A DNA stretch of 64,000 bases from Notospermus geniculatus (GCA_002633025.1 NMRB01001003.1:156540-220539); one strand, 5' to 3'; counted from the stretch's first letter, positions 35,067-48,117 are shown. Notes: a model not told the origin generated them from the sequence alone. A program made the numbers and translations.

Positions 35067-35417
35067 TTTGTCTCATCATCTTGTTTCCACTAACCTTTAT
35101 CAAACAGCGAGTCTCTGATTCCAGTCTCTTCTATCTCCATCTGAAGGCTTCTTACTCTACTTCAAACAATAAATCTATTAGGCTCTGCGATCATAGTCCT
35201 CGAGTCATCATTATCTAAAAATCGTCTGACACGAGTAATAAGCTGATGTTATGGAGAGTGGACACGATGAAGAGGACGGTAGCGATCGCTCAGGGTTGAA
35301 AGTGATGATGGCCCGGATAGCATCCTACTTTTAATCAGCACCCGCATGCATCCAATCCTGGCCATGTTAACAACTGAGAGCTGGTTGAGACGTTTAGGGT
35401 TGTCGGTTGCTGTTGAC
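35067..35417. other. Anonymous stretch, no gene seen
   Basis: No frame or motif of note. Confidence 0.5.
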
Positions 35418-35623
35418 AATGGAAGACTTTCCTGTCGTTAGAGGTCGCCTGTTAGCGGTCCTAGAACGTCACAAAATTTGACGTCACAGACGTAAGCCAT
35501 GGCGTTCACGTCATTGTGGATGACGTTGTGGCGTGCAATTCTCTGTGACGTCAAATTTGATGACGTTCTAGGGCCTGTAGGCCTAGCTGGTGGTGGCCTC
35601 TAACGGCAGTAAAGTCTCTCATT
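35418..35623 (+). mobile_element. MITE family C, copy 2
   Basis: It begins AATGGAAGACTTTCCTGTCG and ends AGTAAAGTCTCTCATT. GAGGTCGCCTGTTAGCGGTC and AATTTGACGTCA match copy 1 in the same order and orientation. The right arm is partly altered (GGCCTGTAGGCCTAGCTGG in place of the GCTAACTCGTAGC block). Confidence 0.8.
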
Positions 35624-36478
35624 GAGTTGTGCAAATGGTTCACCTAGGTAAAGATGTCGGTTGATGTTGTCAGTTGAGTAGTAGAGTTCAGAGGTTTAAG
35701 GTGGTCGCTTGTTCTTAAAGCGCCACTGTATCCATACGTTTTCTATCTCGTGGCGGCCGACGTAACCTTTGACCTTTAGGCAACCTCGTTCATAGATTTA
35801 CAGACGCGATCAAACTACACCGTATTCCACAGTGCTATAATACATGGTGGCGAGGTTGATCGTGATTTGGTTTATCGGTTTGGCCCAGAGAAACCATGGT
35901 TGAGATACATTACACCGGCAATGCCCGTGTTCGTATTATATAGCAGCGGGGGTTGCGAGGGCGGGGGGCCAGGGACCGATTCCTGGTCCCTTTCGGATTC
36001 TGCCGATATCAACCACTCCACTGCCTTCTCAATAACAAGAACTGGTTGGCACCATCAGAACTTGAGTTATCAGACTGAGACTTCAACTTGAGACGCAATC
36101 AATTTCCAGCAACCTGGAAGTGCTCCACAGAAAAATGTATTAGAAGAATTTCCCATCCAATATATTACTGTGAAACTTTAATTAAAGTTATTCAGTGTGA
36201 GGATTTTCAAGCGAGGCATTCACGAGGCTAGACAGAATAAAAGATGATATGGTACCTGACGTGGTTTGTAATAACCCCTCACTAGCTCCCTAGCAACATG
36301 CTAGCAATACCAAATGGCAGTATATTGTCTCACAGACAGTCTACTACAAAATGAATGGCTCAACAAGAAGGATTAATCGTCCAATCCTTCACAGTCCTTT
36401 CGGAATGATTACTACATCATAAATTAGCTTCCTGGCGATGTATTCAAAAAAGGGACGCTTATTGCCTTTTTTTATATC
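35624..36478. other. Anonymous stretch, no gene seen
   Basis: A small hairpin, CCAGGGACCGATTCCTGGTC, is at about 35,968. No gene recognised. Confidence 0.5.
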
Positions 36479-36686
36479 GAAGTTCTCCACTGACGTCACA
36501 ACGGTCACGTGACTGCAAAGAATCGGCCATGTTGGCCGTCAAGCGGCCGGCGACGACGTCAAAACTATCACGTCATGACATTTTGACGTCACGATCTGTG
36601 TGTTGACGCTGTGTTCATCCCGTGACGTCACTTGAATATGGCGGCATCGTGTCGTCATGGAAATGTGACGTCACGTGAAGAACCTC
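36479..36686 (-). mobile_element. MITE family A, copy 4 (inverted), 4-bp target duplication
   Basis: In reverse orientation it begins at 36,686 with GAGGTTCTTCACGTGACGTC and ends at 36,479. TATC flanks both sides (36,475-36,478 and 36,687-36,690), in agreement with the 4-bp duplication of copy 1. The interior blocks match the other copies. Confidence 0.85.
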
Positions 36687-36690
36687 TATC

Positions 36691-39600
36691 GTTGATACCA
36701 AGGTGTTCAGAAAATTGTTCTCACTTGTTGATCTCAGCTCAAAAAGATGGCCACCATTTTCTCATTTTGCTAATGAACAAGGACAAAAGGAAGAAACTTG
36801 CGATGCTTTCCAAAGTGAACTGTGCTTGCCTATCATTCCACTCATTCATTGATATCATGATTAAATCTTATTTTCTGCTCGTGTCTTGTAAAAACCTCAA
36901 ACAGAAGGCATCAGAGCCAATGGTTCTTATATCACTAGAACGAGCCAGTCACGTTCAATATTCTCCTTGATTCCTGTGTTGTGAATGATATAAAGAACGT
37001 TCTGACAGGCTGTTGTAAGGAGTTTGATTATCACTCCAATCTCGATATATCAACCACTATTAATCATAAACAACGCTGACAGTCGTGAGTTGCTCATTAA
37101 TTGCTATTCCGTACAGAGGTACGGTCAAAAATCAAACTGTAGACTGGGAGTGCTACATGTACATGCATAGTTTACATGTTACTGTAGATATTCCGAATGG
37201 AAAAAGGAAGGTTTTTTGTGACAAATAATGGAAGCAGTTCATCACAACACTGGCCTCACAATAAAGGCCGTTGTAATGACTGAGACAAACGTGACGCAAG
37301 GTGGCGATATCTGAGGATATCACCACTAGTGTCGAAGCTAGGTTTCCATCTTGAAAAGTAGTGCGCGCGCGGAGCGAACAGTAGAAATTCTTCTGTTTGC
37401 AAAGCGGTTGCCCCATCACGTCGTTTTGTACGCTTACAATAGATATTTGGTAGATAGGTGTACAAAGGTAAAGAGTCGATACACATTGAATACAAACATC
37501 GGTAGAGTAAATAAAGTTATTCTGTTTCATTTTCGACAAGATAAATATTGTTTTCTGCGAATAATAACAGTTTGAAAAAAAAGTTCGAGTCACTTGGCGG
37601 CCCCACCGACGATGACGTCAAGATTTTCAAGATGGCGATCTAGCGTCGACGGTAGTGTTAATAAAATTTCGTCCAATTATCAAAAAAATTTCAACGCTGA
37701 TGTGACTGAGATTGCCTCCCGTATGCCAGTCCCACCTTATTGTTTGGTGAACACTCAAAATAGATATGTTTGTCAGTGACTCCCCAGTGGCACTGTCACG
37801 TCGTCGCGGCTTAATTCGCCAATCTTTTCTTGGCAGGCATTGGTAAACGGGGGGCAATGAAAAAATATTTCACTGGTGAGAGAATTTCTAAGTTTGCTCA
37901 AGTTCTTTATTACATTAGACTCAAGCCGCCATATCACCTGTTTCTTTCACCCACTAAGATCGTTATTTTTCATCAGATAATACCATTATCATGTTCTACA
38001 CGTCGCCATTGCTCTTTTTCCTTGTCATTGTAAAACACAGAACTTTTTAGGTGTTTATGTTTCGTGATGAATACACAACATGTCGTTTGGATGTTGGTAA
38101 AAAAATTTCGGGAAAAAGAGGGTTGATTCACAGCAAAAAAATCTGTTTTGAGCGCCTCTGTAGCAACTGTGGTTGCCATTGTTGAGAGGCGGACGAGACG
38201 ACGAAATGAAAAAAAAGGTATGAGGCATGTCACTGCATGAGGGTTCAAACCCTTTTTACCATAACTTCCATCAAATAAGCTTCTCCGTAAGAACTTGCGA
38301 AAAAATGCACTTTACATGTATAGGAAAAAATAACTTCCATTACTAGACTAGTATCTGATCCTACCAACCTGCGCGCTGCAGTCGTGGCTTGTTTGGTAGG
38401 ATCAGTATTGCCCGCCGCCATTTCTGGAGGAATTCTGCCAGTGACGTCACTTGGAAAATTATATGTAAATTTATTCAATTCTCAATACGACTGACGTAGC
38501 CTACCGGAATGCAGATAGAATGTGACCTCCATCTGACCCAGGAAATCCACCAATCACGAAGGTGTTAAAAATAGAAAGGTATCAACATAATAGTTCCTAT
38601 TCTTATCACCTGCTCCAGCACCGGCCAATCAGATTCACGAACGCTATAGGCAGGACCGGCCCTAACATATGCAAAAGTCAGATGTAAAGTTGTTAGGACC
38701 GGGTACCAGTCTATTCCATAACAAACGATGGTCAGCTGATCGGTGTACTGTATAGCAATCCAAGCACCACTTACCATAACAGCCAGGCATTGGAACCAGA
38801 CACGTAAATTCACTTCCGTCTTGGACTAATGAGGCACAAGAGCTGACAGATTCCGTAGCTTTGGGCCAGATTGTGATTGCCGGAAATTTGTGTAGAAATC
38901 ACAGCCGTTATACATTCCAACGACATGAAACCAGTACTTCATGTTCAAACTTCGTGATACCATGAATATGGTGACTGGCTCTTACTGTACAGAGAGTGGA
39001 TGCTAACCTCTCCAACTGGGAGAGCACATCTTTGAAATTCTCAAGGCAAAAAGCCTTCCTACTTCCACACCATTAGCTCGAGGTTTTCAGCCCACAGATT
39101 CTATTCACTCAAAGTCAAATTTGTCACCTCGCACTATTTTCTTCATTCGCTTTTTTTCAACATATTTAGTCTCGCATGAAAAATTGGTTTTAGATTCCAT
39201 GTTTTTTATCTCTCGGTTCTAATGGAGGGTTCTACCTGATTCTGTTGAGAATATGAACCGAGAATCAAACTGAACATCTCATCATGAGAACGTCCTTGCC
39301 ATTAGCTAATAGTCTTTTCCCCTGTCAACGTTTTCTAAACTGATTAAATTTGCCAACAATGAAAGCAATTGTCTTATCTTTTAGAATCTGACAGAATTTA
39401 AGTACAGCTTCCCGATGAGACATCAGATTGATTTAAGAATAAGTTCAAAACAGTCGTTCCTATTCAGGAGAGTTGTCGTCAACAACAGAGATGAGGGTCC
39501 AACTCTTAAACAGAATCACATGCGAAGCAACATAACTGTTGTAAAGAGAAAAGAACTTGTTGGCAGCAAATCAAAACCATCGTCACATGAATCAACAAGG

Positions 39601-41519
39601 GATATAAAGTCGGATGATACCATTCATTCAACACGGACTGCACGTATTCTTTTTTAGCTTAATTGGCAATTAGAAGACAGTCCTTCGGTGACAGATAAGA
39701 TAGAAGTCGGATTCTTGCCGCCAGCAACATGGAAACACACAACTCTAACCTGCAGGACATGAATCTCAGATTCCTTAGAAATGTATCTCCACTTCCTGAC
39801 GAGTAAATGTCATGTTCACTTCAAAAGAAAGGCTGAGTGTGGGATTTTCTTCAGTAAGGTTTCAAGTTAAGATGACTGGCAAAAAAAAACAAAATATATC
39901 AAGGTTATGTTTCCGAAAGAAAGCTACGAGGGTATTGATGGCAATCTCATTCATGACATACCCAGCAGCACACCGTTCTCCAATCCAACCGCCAGCAGTT
40001 CCAGAGATTTACCAATACACCCCCAAGTGTCCCTGTCCCACATGGTTGATCAACGGACCCTTTCCAATATCATAATACCCCGAGCATGTTCTCAAGAACT
40101 GCTCGATGGCGTAATCTGCTGTTGGGCACGACAGTCTTAAAACCCGACTGGAACCACTTCTTCCATAGAATTACTCTTTTCCCAACGGTCTTTGCCCCCA
40201 AGTAGATCGTTCAAGATAGTTTCATGTGGAGGATAAGCAGCCTGCACCTCTTGGTTACCCACTCCTCGACAGATCATGAAAGCCCTAATGCCCAGGTAGA
40301 GTGCAACCACTGAAGACGAAGGTACTTGAAGGGAGGCTCTAAAGTTGAACTGCAAACTGACAGTTGAATACATAATGACAACTACGAATTTAGGCCATTT
40401 TGAAAAAAAATGGTTGCGATTCTGCCTTTTCGAAATTGGGGTAGAGTTCTGCGTACCAAGTTCGGCGGTTCGGTGTTTTCGAACTGCCGGTACTTTGTTC
40501 ATAAATTGGCGACTGAAGTGACATTCTTTCTCCGACGTCAGGAAGGCCGCGTGGTAAATGAGACGTCTGCTGTAGTTAATACCACTGGATGCAGGAAACA
40601 GAAAACAATCAATCGACCAAGTTTTTTTAATGATGATGATTTCGCGAGATCAAATGAGCTTTATGAAAGACGGTGCCATACCATATCGTTCTGGTCTTAC
40701 CAATCGTGAGATAAGGATCAACTTGTCATCCTGCGAGGATGGGCCAGACGACAATAGGCTTATCAGTTCATTTTCTGACTCGGCGGAGGTGTACTTAGAA
40801 AAAGAAGCGGTCTGACAGACGACATAGAGGAATTGGTGAAAGTACTGGCCGCCAGACCATTGGTACTGTTAGGGATTATCAGAAGGTATCAAACGAAAGT
40901 ATGCCAGTGACAGCAAGGGTAAGGATCAAGCTCAGAGGCGTGAAGGGAAAAGGGATCCGCAAAAATGTGACTTCTAGAATCGACCACTGGAATGATTTGA
41001 CGAACCTTGGCTGGCGGAGGACTACTTTTGTGATATCTCATGATGTACCGTACCATAGAGATAATACCGCAGCCTGTTCTAATCAGAAAAAGACACCGAT
41101 GGAATTACTTTCAACAGAAGATAAGGCAGATAATGGCAACCGTTATATTCTAGGCGACAATATTTACAATAAACCTCCCTCAGGGCGCAAAACTCCCTGC
41201 AACCAAACAAACTACCACCAGAAGGGAAAGAAGTTTTTATCGTCTTCCATAGAAGTAATTCTTTTATGTCATTTTGTAACATTGTGATCGTCTTCGCCCT
41301 GGGTTTGTCACTTTATTGTCGCACAATAAGGATGCCTGGTAGACAGCGTTGGCCTTTTCTTGAAGTCTTCCCACTTGGCCCGCTTATGAAGAAAGAAGGA
41401 AAAGAATAAAAATACCAGGGACTGGATAGCCGACTTTTCGAGTTGAACACTTTAACTACATGGAACTCCGAGCACTTCTTGACATTTTTGGCGAGTGTTG
41501 ATATCCTGAGCCGGGTGAT
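36691..41519. other. Long anonymous stretch; scattered open frames
   Basis: There is no recognisable gene. The longest frames are 37,153-37,593 (minus, 146 codons) and 40,137-40,502 (minus, 121). A plus-strand run in three frames is at 40,410-40,709, 40,630-40,815 and about 40,800-41,287. The three plus-strand frames abut as if broken by frameshifts, but I recognise no family. A small hairpin (CTGATCCTACCAA and its complement) is at about 38,356-38,410. AAGATGGCG follows TGACGTCA at about 37,614-37,640. Confidence 0.4.
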
Positions 41520-41859
41520 NGGATACTCCACTCATTGTAAGCTTTTGAATTTTTATCAATCCATAGAGACTAATGTCATGAATTGTTATGTCACTAGTGT
41601 CAACAGGCTGATGACCTTTGTAGTGAATGAGCTAATACTGTGACTGCCTAGGCCTATTGGTTGTTCCTTCATAAATATGCATTGAGCACACATGACATCA
41701 TGGGTGCTGTGCTATAGTCCCCTTGGGATTCAATTAAAATACTTAAAGTGATGAGTTTGCTGATTTTTAAAAAATCTGACATGTTGCAGATATCAATGAA
41801 TTTGAATGTATTAATGATATTTCAAAAATTCAAAATTTTACACAATGAGTGGAGTATCC
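41520..41859. mobile_element. 340-bp MITE-like element with ~18-bp inverted ends
   Basis: The left end, GGATACTCCACTCATTGT, and the right end, ACAATGAGTGGAGTATCC, are perfect inverted repeats. They are followed inward by AAGCTTTTGAATTTTTATCA and a similar inverted AT-rich block. The N at 41,520 lies exactly at the left boundary and may stand for the terminal G. No coding capacity. Confidence 0.7.
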
Positions 41860-41862
41860 CTT

Positions 41863-41946
41863 TAACGATAACACGAACGCTAACGCTATTTCTGACGTAC
41901 ATTTGCAATGTAAAAAATAACGTTAGCGTTAGTGTTACCGTTAACG
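41863..41946. repeat. 84-bp imperfect palindrome rich in TTAACG/GTTAGC
   Basis: Left arm TAACGATAACAC followed by GAACGCTAACGCTATT; right arm AATAACGTTAGCGTTAGTG followed by TTACCGTTAACG. It lies directly beside the previous element, with only 3 bp between them. Confidence 0.65.
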
Positions 41947-42695
41947 GAGCGATTTCTTAACCTCTCGATTGTCGGCCTGTTCATATACTGACTCCACAGT
42001 AAGTACCTGGACTTTGAACTGAGAGAAAATCAGAGCCGTTCGTGTTACTCGGATATAATTTAATGATCTGCCGGGGGATTATACGGCGACCAACAATACT
42101 TCAATTAGAAAACAATATTAGTCCATCATTCATTTCTGCCATCCATTACTCTTTCTATAATTATAGCCATGTGTTTTTTTCACTTTCCATTAATTAATTA
42201 AATATTCTGTTCGCCTGCTTTACGAGACCGAAGGGAATTAGGGAGGATTTGAACTCATTGAGGTAATCCTATTCTCCATGTCCTCAACATTCGTCCACTG
42301 GTTCTCTCCTGATAATCCCGTGACGAGGTGGTTCACCATATTTACATCAGGTATTAGTTATTAGCATTAAAGGACAGGAAGCGAAGACTGTATTTTCACC
42401 GCCCACAGGTATGGAGACCCAGTCCAGGATGCGACCACACATTGACAGTGTTGTGTACGTGAGCGAGAATAATGAACAGTCGTTTTCTTTACCGATCATT
42501 AGCGACGCACATATTCATAAAGTTGACAGCACAATTAATCAAAGAGTTTGACAACCTCTCGAATGTGGCTGAACCGAGACTAATTAGACTGAATGTGCTC
42601 TACTGGGGATTAAGCCAACACGAGAGGGAATTAAACTAAAGCAATTGTTCTGTGAAAAAAAACGCCACTGGTACAATGTGAGGTAACATGTTATG
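41947..42695. other. Anonymous stretch, no gene seen
   Basis: No frame or repeat of note. GGATTTGAACTC near 42,247 resembles a reversed tRNA B box, but no A box fits. Confidence 0.5.
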
Positions 42696-43088
42696 ATATC
42701 GCAAGCCGTCCCTGCCATAAATCGACCATGCTGTAATTGTTTACTACCATGCTAGTAAATATTTTCTACCATGGTAGTATTTAATTCTTACCTAGGTAAT
42801 AATTATTTACTACCATAATATTTAATTCTTACCTAGGTAATAATTATTTACTGCCATGGTAGTAAATAATTTTTACCTAGATAATAATTCGTACTTCCGT
42901 TTTCCGATGTACGAATTCTTACCTAGGTAATAATTAAATATTACCATGGTAGAAAATAATTATTACCTAGGTAAGAATTAAATACTACCATGGTAGAAAA
43001 TATTTACTAGCATGGTAGTAAATAATTACTAGCATGGTAATAAATAATTACAGCATGGTGGATTTATGGCAGGGACGGCTTGCGATAT
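42696..43088. mobile_element. 393-bp whole-element palindrome of CCATGG and CCTAGG modules
   Basis: The ends, ATATCGCAAGCCGTCCCTGC and its complement, form about 28 bp of perfect inverted repeat. Each arm then alternates TACCATGGTAGT and TTACCTAGGTAATAATT modules about every 22 bp, each module being itself a palindrome. The centre is AATTCGTAC, a ~14-nt loop (TTCCGTTTTCCGAT), GTACGAATT, close to the midpoint of the element. The arms differ mainly by module changes. TATG (perhaps TTATG) flanks both sides as a likely target duplication. No open frame. Confidence 0.85.
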
Positions 43089-43704
43089 TATGACTGCCTT
43101 CGTGACTGACCAAATCAGTTCAGTATTTTGCATTCGAGCCATGTACATCACTCCTCAGTATACAGCTGTCAAAAAGTGCCCGAAATCTGGCCAGTCTGGG
43201 CATTTGTGCTGATGGATGTATAATCCAAAAACGATGAATTTCAGTGGACGTGTAACTAGCAAGTGGAAGTGACAGCCGATATTTCCGGCTTCAGCTTCCC
43301 ACCAACGAAATCTTCATTACTTGAACACGACTACGACAGAGTCGTTCACCTCATCATGGGCTACATTACAGCCGCCTGCCTTTTTCTAATTTAATTGAAA
43401 CACAATGACAACGTGATATTTTCTGTCATTCCTGGATCAGAGGCGAAGGAGTTGGACTTTCAGCTCACATTCAACTGTCACATCAGATCCACTCATTTCA
43501 ATAAAACGCTGATTCTGAAATGCATTTCTGAGCGAAGGATCCTTTAAGTATCCATTTAGTAATGGATGTAGATCCAAGGTCGCACTCAATTTAAACCTCA
43601 GGGAAGGTCGAAAAGCTTCGACATGAAAGCATGTTGACATCCTGAGCTGATCGGGCTGGTGCCATTAACTTGATGTTATAAGTGGTTTTGTATTTAATTC
43701 GTTC
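43089..43704. other. Anonymous stretch, no gene seen
   Basis: No motif recognised. Confidence 0.5.
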
Positions 43705-43727
43705 GGGGGGGGGGGGGGGGGGNNGGG
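43705..43727. other. Homopolymer G run with two undetermined bases
   Basis: An 18-base G run ends in NN (43,723-43,724) and GGG, an assembly gap at a homopolymer. Confidence 0.9.
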
Positions 43728-45767
43728 TCAAGACGTCTCCCCAAGTGCAACCAAAATCACTTCGAATTCTGAACTGAGTAGGCCCACCATGGAGATGATG
43801 ATTGAGTTGCTAAGAACACCGGGATACGTTCCTCTCCGATCAGCCATGTGTTGCTGTGAAGCCGTGTAAACATGACCATTGTCCACCCGTAACAAGCAAT
43901 AAAATCAGCCACAGGACGCCGTGAGATTAATGTGTTCTCTGAGTGATGGTGGTCAACGTCGTCATTCATATCAGCAAATAAAACTTTCTCAACTTGAATC
44001 ACAATCAGGACATAACCTTCAGAAAGGTATTAATCTTTTCTTCGGCAAAAACAACCCATAAATCTATCTTTTGTGCAGAATTTTAGCTCACTTGGATAAA
44101 TCTGCCTGTTAGTTCTAATTCTGTTGGGCCATTAATCAAAGTGTCATTTCCTACATTCACAACTTTTTAAACGAAGAGAAAACACGAGCAAGGAGATTGG
44201 CGTTCCGCATGGAGGGATACATGCTGGACAAGTTTGAATACTCTAGACGTTAGAATAAAGAGAGGATCTTGTGATGTAACTGATACATAACCATTAATGA
44301 CGGTTGGAAAAGTACATGTCCTCCACACTTCACTGGGTTTTTTTTTAAGATAAAGGTTGATGAAGATGATTAAAGGCTGTTCTTTACCTCTGTTTAAGAG
44401 GAGACACCCGTGCCGTGTCAATTAGGCTAATTGCAAGTTGAGTTCGTGTCTTTTCATTCATCCCGATACTCAAACGTAAAATACAGAGGAAGATGTAAAG
44501 AAATAAACAAGTTGATGAAGAAGTGACTGGGAGCATGGAATGGAAAAGAGAATGTTTATGATACGGCATAAAGAGAAGTGATGGTGAATAACGAGGACGG
44601 AGATTCGTCTAAATTTTCATTAGGAAGATGCAAGGAGGGTAATAGCTCGAACAAAGAGAGTAAATTACACGGCTAGTTTACTGAGACCTGGAAGCATCTC
44701 CGAAGAGTGCACTTGAATATATCGGCGATGTCTTGAGTGGGAAGCGAGGATATCTGGCCAACTCTCACGGTCTGTCTTACTGCAGAATCTTGTTAGAAGT
44801 CACATTTTTCATCTTTACGACTACAGCGGCTTGAGAAGGGGAGAAAAACTGGCTGGAAGAATGGATCCAGCTATCAATGCACATGTATTCACGGCGCAGG
44901 AGGTTGCTAACAATGAAAACACTGGTGTGGAATCCCAATGGCCTGATGATCATAACTTACCCCTTGGTGTCAGACAGAATGGTTCAATGCTGGTAAAGAA
45001 CGTCGAGAAACACCATCTATTCTCATCCGAACCACATGAGACAGTCTAGGCTCAGTCAAGATTGTGGAAACACTCCAGGATTGCTTTCATTAATCTGACT
45101 GGAAGTCAATGGTGTAAACGCCTGGTAACCATGATGTATGACTATCTCTAAAGTACCCAGGATATGCTCTTCCGAATTGTTGGACCAAGGACTGTCTCGA
45201 TTGCTCCTCTTGGTTTCCAAAATCATGGCAATAAAGACGAGAGAGCAGAGTTTGGCTCCTGTTTTGACCAAAGTCAAATTTTCAAATTTTCAGATTTCGT
45301 TTCTTGCACCAAGCAATGATAAGATAACATGGGTTTGAAATAAAAGGATAAGGACAAGGTGGAGACATGCTAGACAAAGAAGAGGGTAGGATGGATTAGA
45401 AAGTAGATGAGGAGCTCTCTATCAGTGACGAATGTGTCTAATCTACCAATGGAGTGAAGAAGTGCAAAATGGCAATGACCTGACCCTACATGTGATCGAT
45501 CAATGCCGAGCCACTCAACTTATGCTGCTGTGTGACAGGAGACAATGAATTGGCTCCTTGTTGCCTTTCATCTGATAGCGGACCTTCCTACAAGCGTTGC
45601 CTTCCCTCCCCTGGGCTTCTACCTGAAGCTGGTATACATGTAAGTGGTTTGTAGTCAACGGATCAATTGGACGAGACTAATTGCGATCAACCCCCAGGCC
45701 AATAGTGTCGATCCTTGCCATTCATATCGTCTTCTTTCAAGTTGACGGTACTCGTGCCAAAAGGCAC
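43728..45767. other. Anonymous stretch, no gene seen
   Basis: Frames of 60 to 84 codons on both strands carry no recognisable motif. Confidence 0.45.
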
Positions 45768-45972
45768 TGTCGGAATCCCGACATGTAACGGAAGATGCCG
45801 GACATCAGCGAAGTAGCCCGAATGTCTTTCGGGGAGACTCGAAGTTTACTTCGGGTGGTTTCGGGAGGCCCGTAAGAATGGCTCTCTCTCCTTTGCACTG
45901 CTGTGTAAGAGACTAAACTTTGTGGTAAAGTGCATGATCTTGGCCGATTCCAGCATCGACTGGGTAGCCTTA
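45768..45972 (-). mobile_element. Diverged fragment of the long form of family B
   Basis: GAATCCCGACATGTAACGGA, AGTAGCCCGAATGTCTTTCG and GGCCGATTCCAGCATCGAC match, in the same order and with many mismatches, the interior of the elements at 51,561 and 55,208. The terminal inverted repeats are not found here, so this is an interior fragment. The minus-strand frames across it (76 and 101 codons) are not conserved against the other copies. Confidence 0.55.
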
Positions 45973-47917
45973 CGTGAAATAAACATCTCCGTGTAATCAA
46001 ATAAGCAAGCAGATATGTCATGACACCATCTACCGTCGTCACCCTGGAATACGTCGGTCGTATTCGTCCATCTCAATCATAGCTGAGTATGTTGTATTCA
46101 TTTCAATAATTCAATTACGAAGAATGTTACCAACAAATGACTTGTTAGCGAGGAGAAGATTTCAAATTCCGGAGGGCCAAGTTTGACGTGATCATACTGA
46201 TAATTCAAACCATCAGCTGGTGATGGTTCAACTGTAGCTTCATCGAATCTCAGTGGAACGAACCTCTTCAAATGGAGGTCAGCTTACAGGAAGTCGCCAC
46301 CAATGCTATCACACAAGCACCACAGGCCGTATCCGTGAAGTCTTCACAACTTTCCCAGCATGCAATGTATTGTTTGGCTCCATAAATGCCCTTTTCTTCA
46401 ACGACTGGCTTACAATAGACTGGTACAATGCTCGTTGTGTTCCGAAAGCATGAATACCAGAACCAGGAAATTTGTGGATGTTCCCCAGACACAAGACACC
46501 ACCGAGCTTGAGGTCGTTGTCGAAGAGATGAAGAAGCCGATCATCACTTTCGTCTCTCCCCGCCATCCTCAGCTTCCCTTGATGTGGGTATAACCCTCCT
46601 CCAATCCGGCCCCTCTGGATGTGGTGCCCTTTGGCGACAAACTCAGCATTATTGCGGTTTGCCATTGGAGACTCGGAGCAGATCTATCGCTGAATGAAGA
46701 GCAGCAGATAATGCAATGCTATATCTTTTGATATCCTACGCAACAAAGTACGGCTCAACATGAGCTAGTAAGATTACAGAGAGACGGGAGTGGTCATTGT
46801 AAGGCAGGTGGCCGCTGATGTATGCTATTGATGACCAAGAAGTCGCCAAACAGAAAGGACTTTGACTGGAGAACTGTAAACCGTAAACGCCCTTCCGTGT
46901 TCATGACATCGTAAAGTGAGAAAACATTGTATAGATGGCTACGACAGACTTGACAGAAGAAAGGTGATCAAAGGAGAGAATGAACGAATGCTGACTGCAT
47001 CATCTGCCCAAACATTTCTTGATCAAAGAACGTGAAAGAAGATTATGTATCTTAATGCAGTTCAAAGTTTATTCAACAAATGAAGGCAACGAAGGAAGAT
47101 ACCGCCTCAGTCTCCAAGACCGCTGAGAGTAACATCCAGCGTTGCTTGGATCAAGTTAAAAACACGGTTAAAGGCGACGATTCCGTTGTTCTTACTGCTT
47201 GCAGGAATTCCACCCACAAAGATAGAGAACGAGTCTCACAACTCTTTGAAAATGCCAAAGGTGATCGACGACGAGCAAAAACTCTAATTTTCGTATCAAG
47301 GTTGCTATTTATTAGCCGTATACCGATACACAAACAAAGAACATAAATGTGTACGTAACAAAGAGAAAAAACAATTCACTTGCTCATTTGGATATGTCAG
47401 AACATCACCACAATGTTAATTAGCACGTATTTCCAATGCAATTGCTCTGGGCATAAGAAAACAAGCCGTGGCCATGATACATCATGGCAAACATCACTCA
47501 ACGATGTGTCGAAGGAAGTTAGCAGCAGTTAGGAAATGATAAAGATGAATGGTTATGGACGCCTTTGGCATGGAAGAAACTAGTTAGCGCCACTGTAGTG
47601 GGCCATCATGGCCATAAAAGAAAGAGATGCCGGGGATCGATACACAATTATCAAACAGTCATCTGCCCTACAGCTCAAAGAAGAATGCTCTGATAACAAG
47701 AGGGCTGTATGCCATAATCTCAGCTGATTTCAGAGATATGTTTGAAGTGTATGCGTTGCTTTCAGTGCCGTCCTACATGTATAGTTCAGGGAATTATCTC
47801 TTACAACAATGACAATATGCTCAATCGGAATAAGAACCATTCTCGCGTGCCTGTCAAACTGGTGTTGTGGATCCTTACTTTACTTTGAATATCAAAAACC
47901 TGTAAAATGTTCTGTCC
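45973..47917. other. Anonymous stretch, no gene seen
   Basis: Frames include 46,309-46,665 (minus, 118 codons) and 47,080-47,346 (plus, 88 codons). Neither matches a family I know. On the minus strand CTTCCTGTAAGC near 46,285 resembles a splice donor, but no complete exon model follows. Confidence 0.4.
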
Positions 47918-48117
47918 AATGAGGAACCGCATAACTTTTTATCCCGACAGGGCGGCGCTGTGAGCGGATGTAGCGAAGACGTCAACAACAGAGCAAAGCA
48001 ACGCAATGACGTCGCGTCACGACGTCCTTGACGCAGTGCAACACGGACCGAGACGTCGAGAAAGGTACAACCGCTCACAGCGCCTCCTAGTAGCGGTAGT
48101 TCTGCAGGTTCCTCATT
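47918..48117 (+). mobile_element. MITE family B, intact 200-bp copy
   Basis: The termini AATGAGGAACC and GGTTCCTCATT are perfect inverted repeats. The inner arms GGCGCTGTGAGCGGATGTA and GTACAACCGCTCACAGCGCC follow, with the core GTCGCGTCACGACGTCCTTG. It is the best reference copy of the family in this window. Non-coding. Confidence 0.9.

Noticed and set aside
37815-37840. TTTTCTTGGCAG followed six bases later by GTAAAC, a possible six-base microexon on the plus strand.
   Set aside because: The donor is weak and nothing around it supports an exon.
42241-42330. Possible minus-strand tRNA from a B-box-like AGTTCAAATCC.
   Set aside because: No A box at a fitting distance and no cloverleaf arms.
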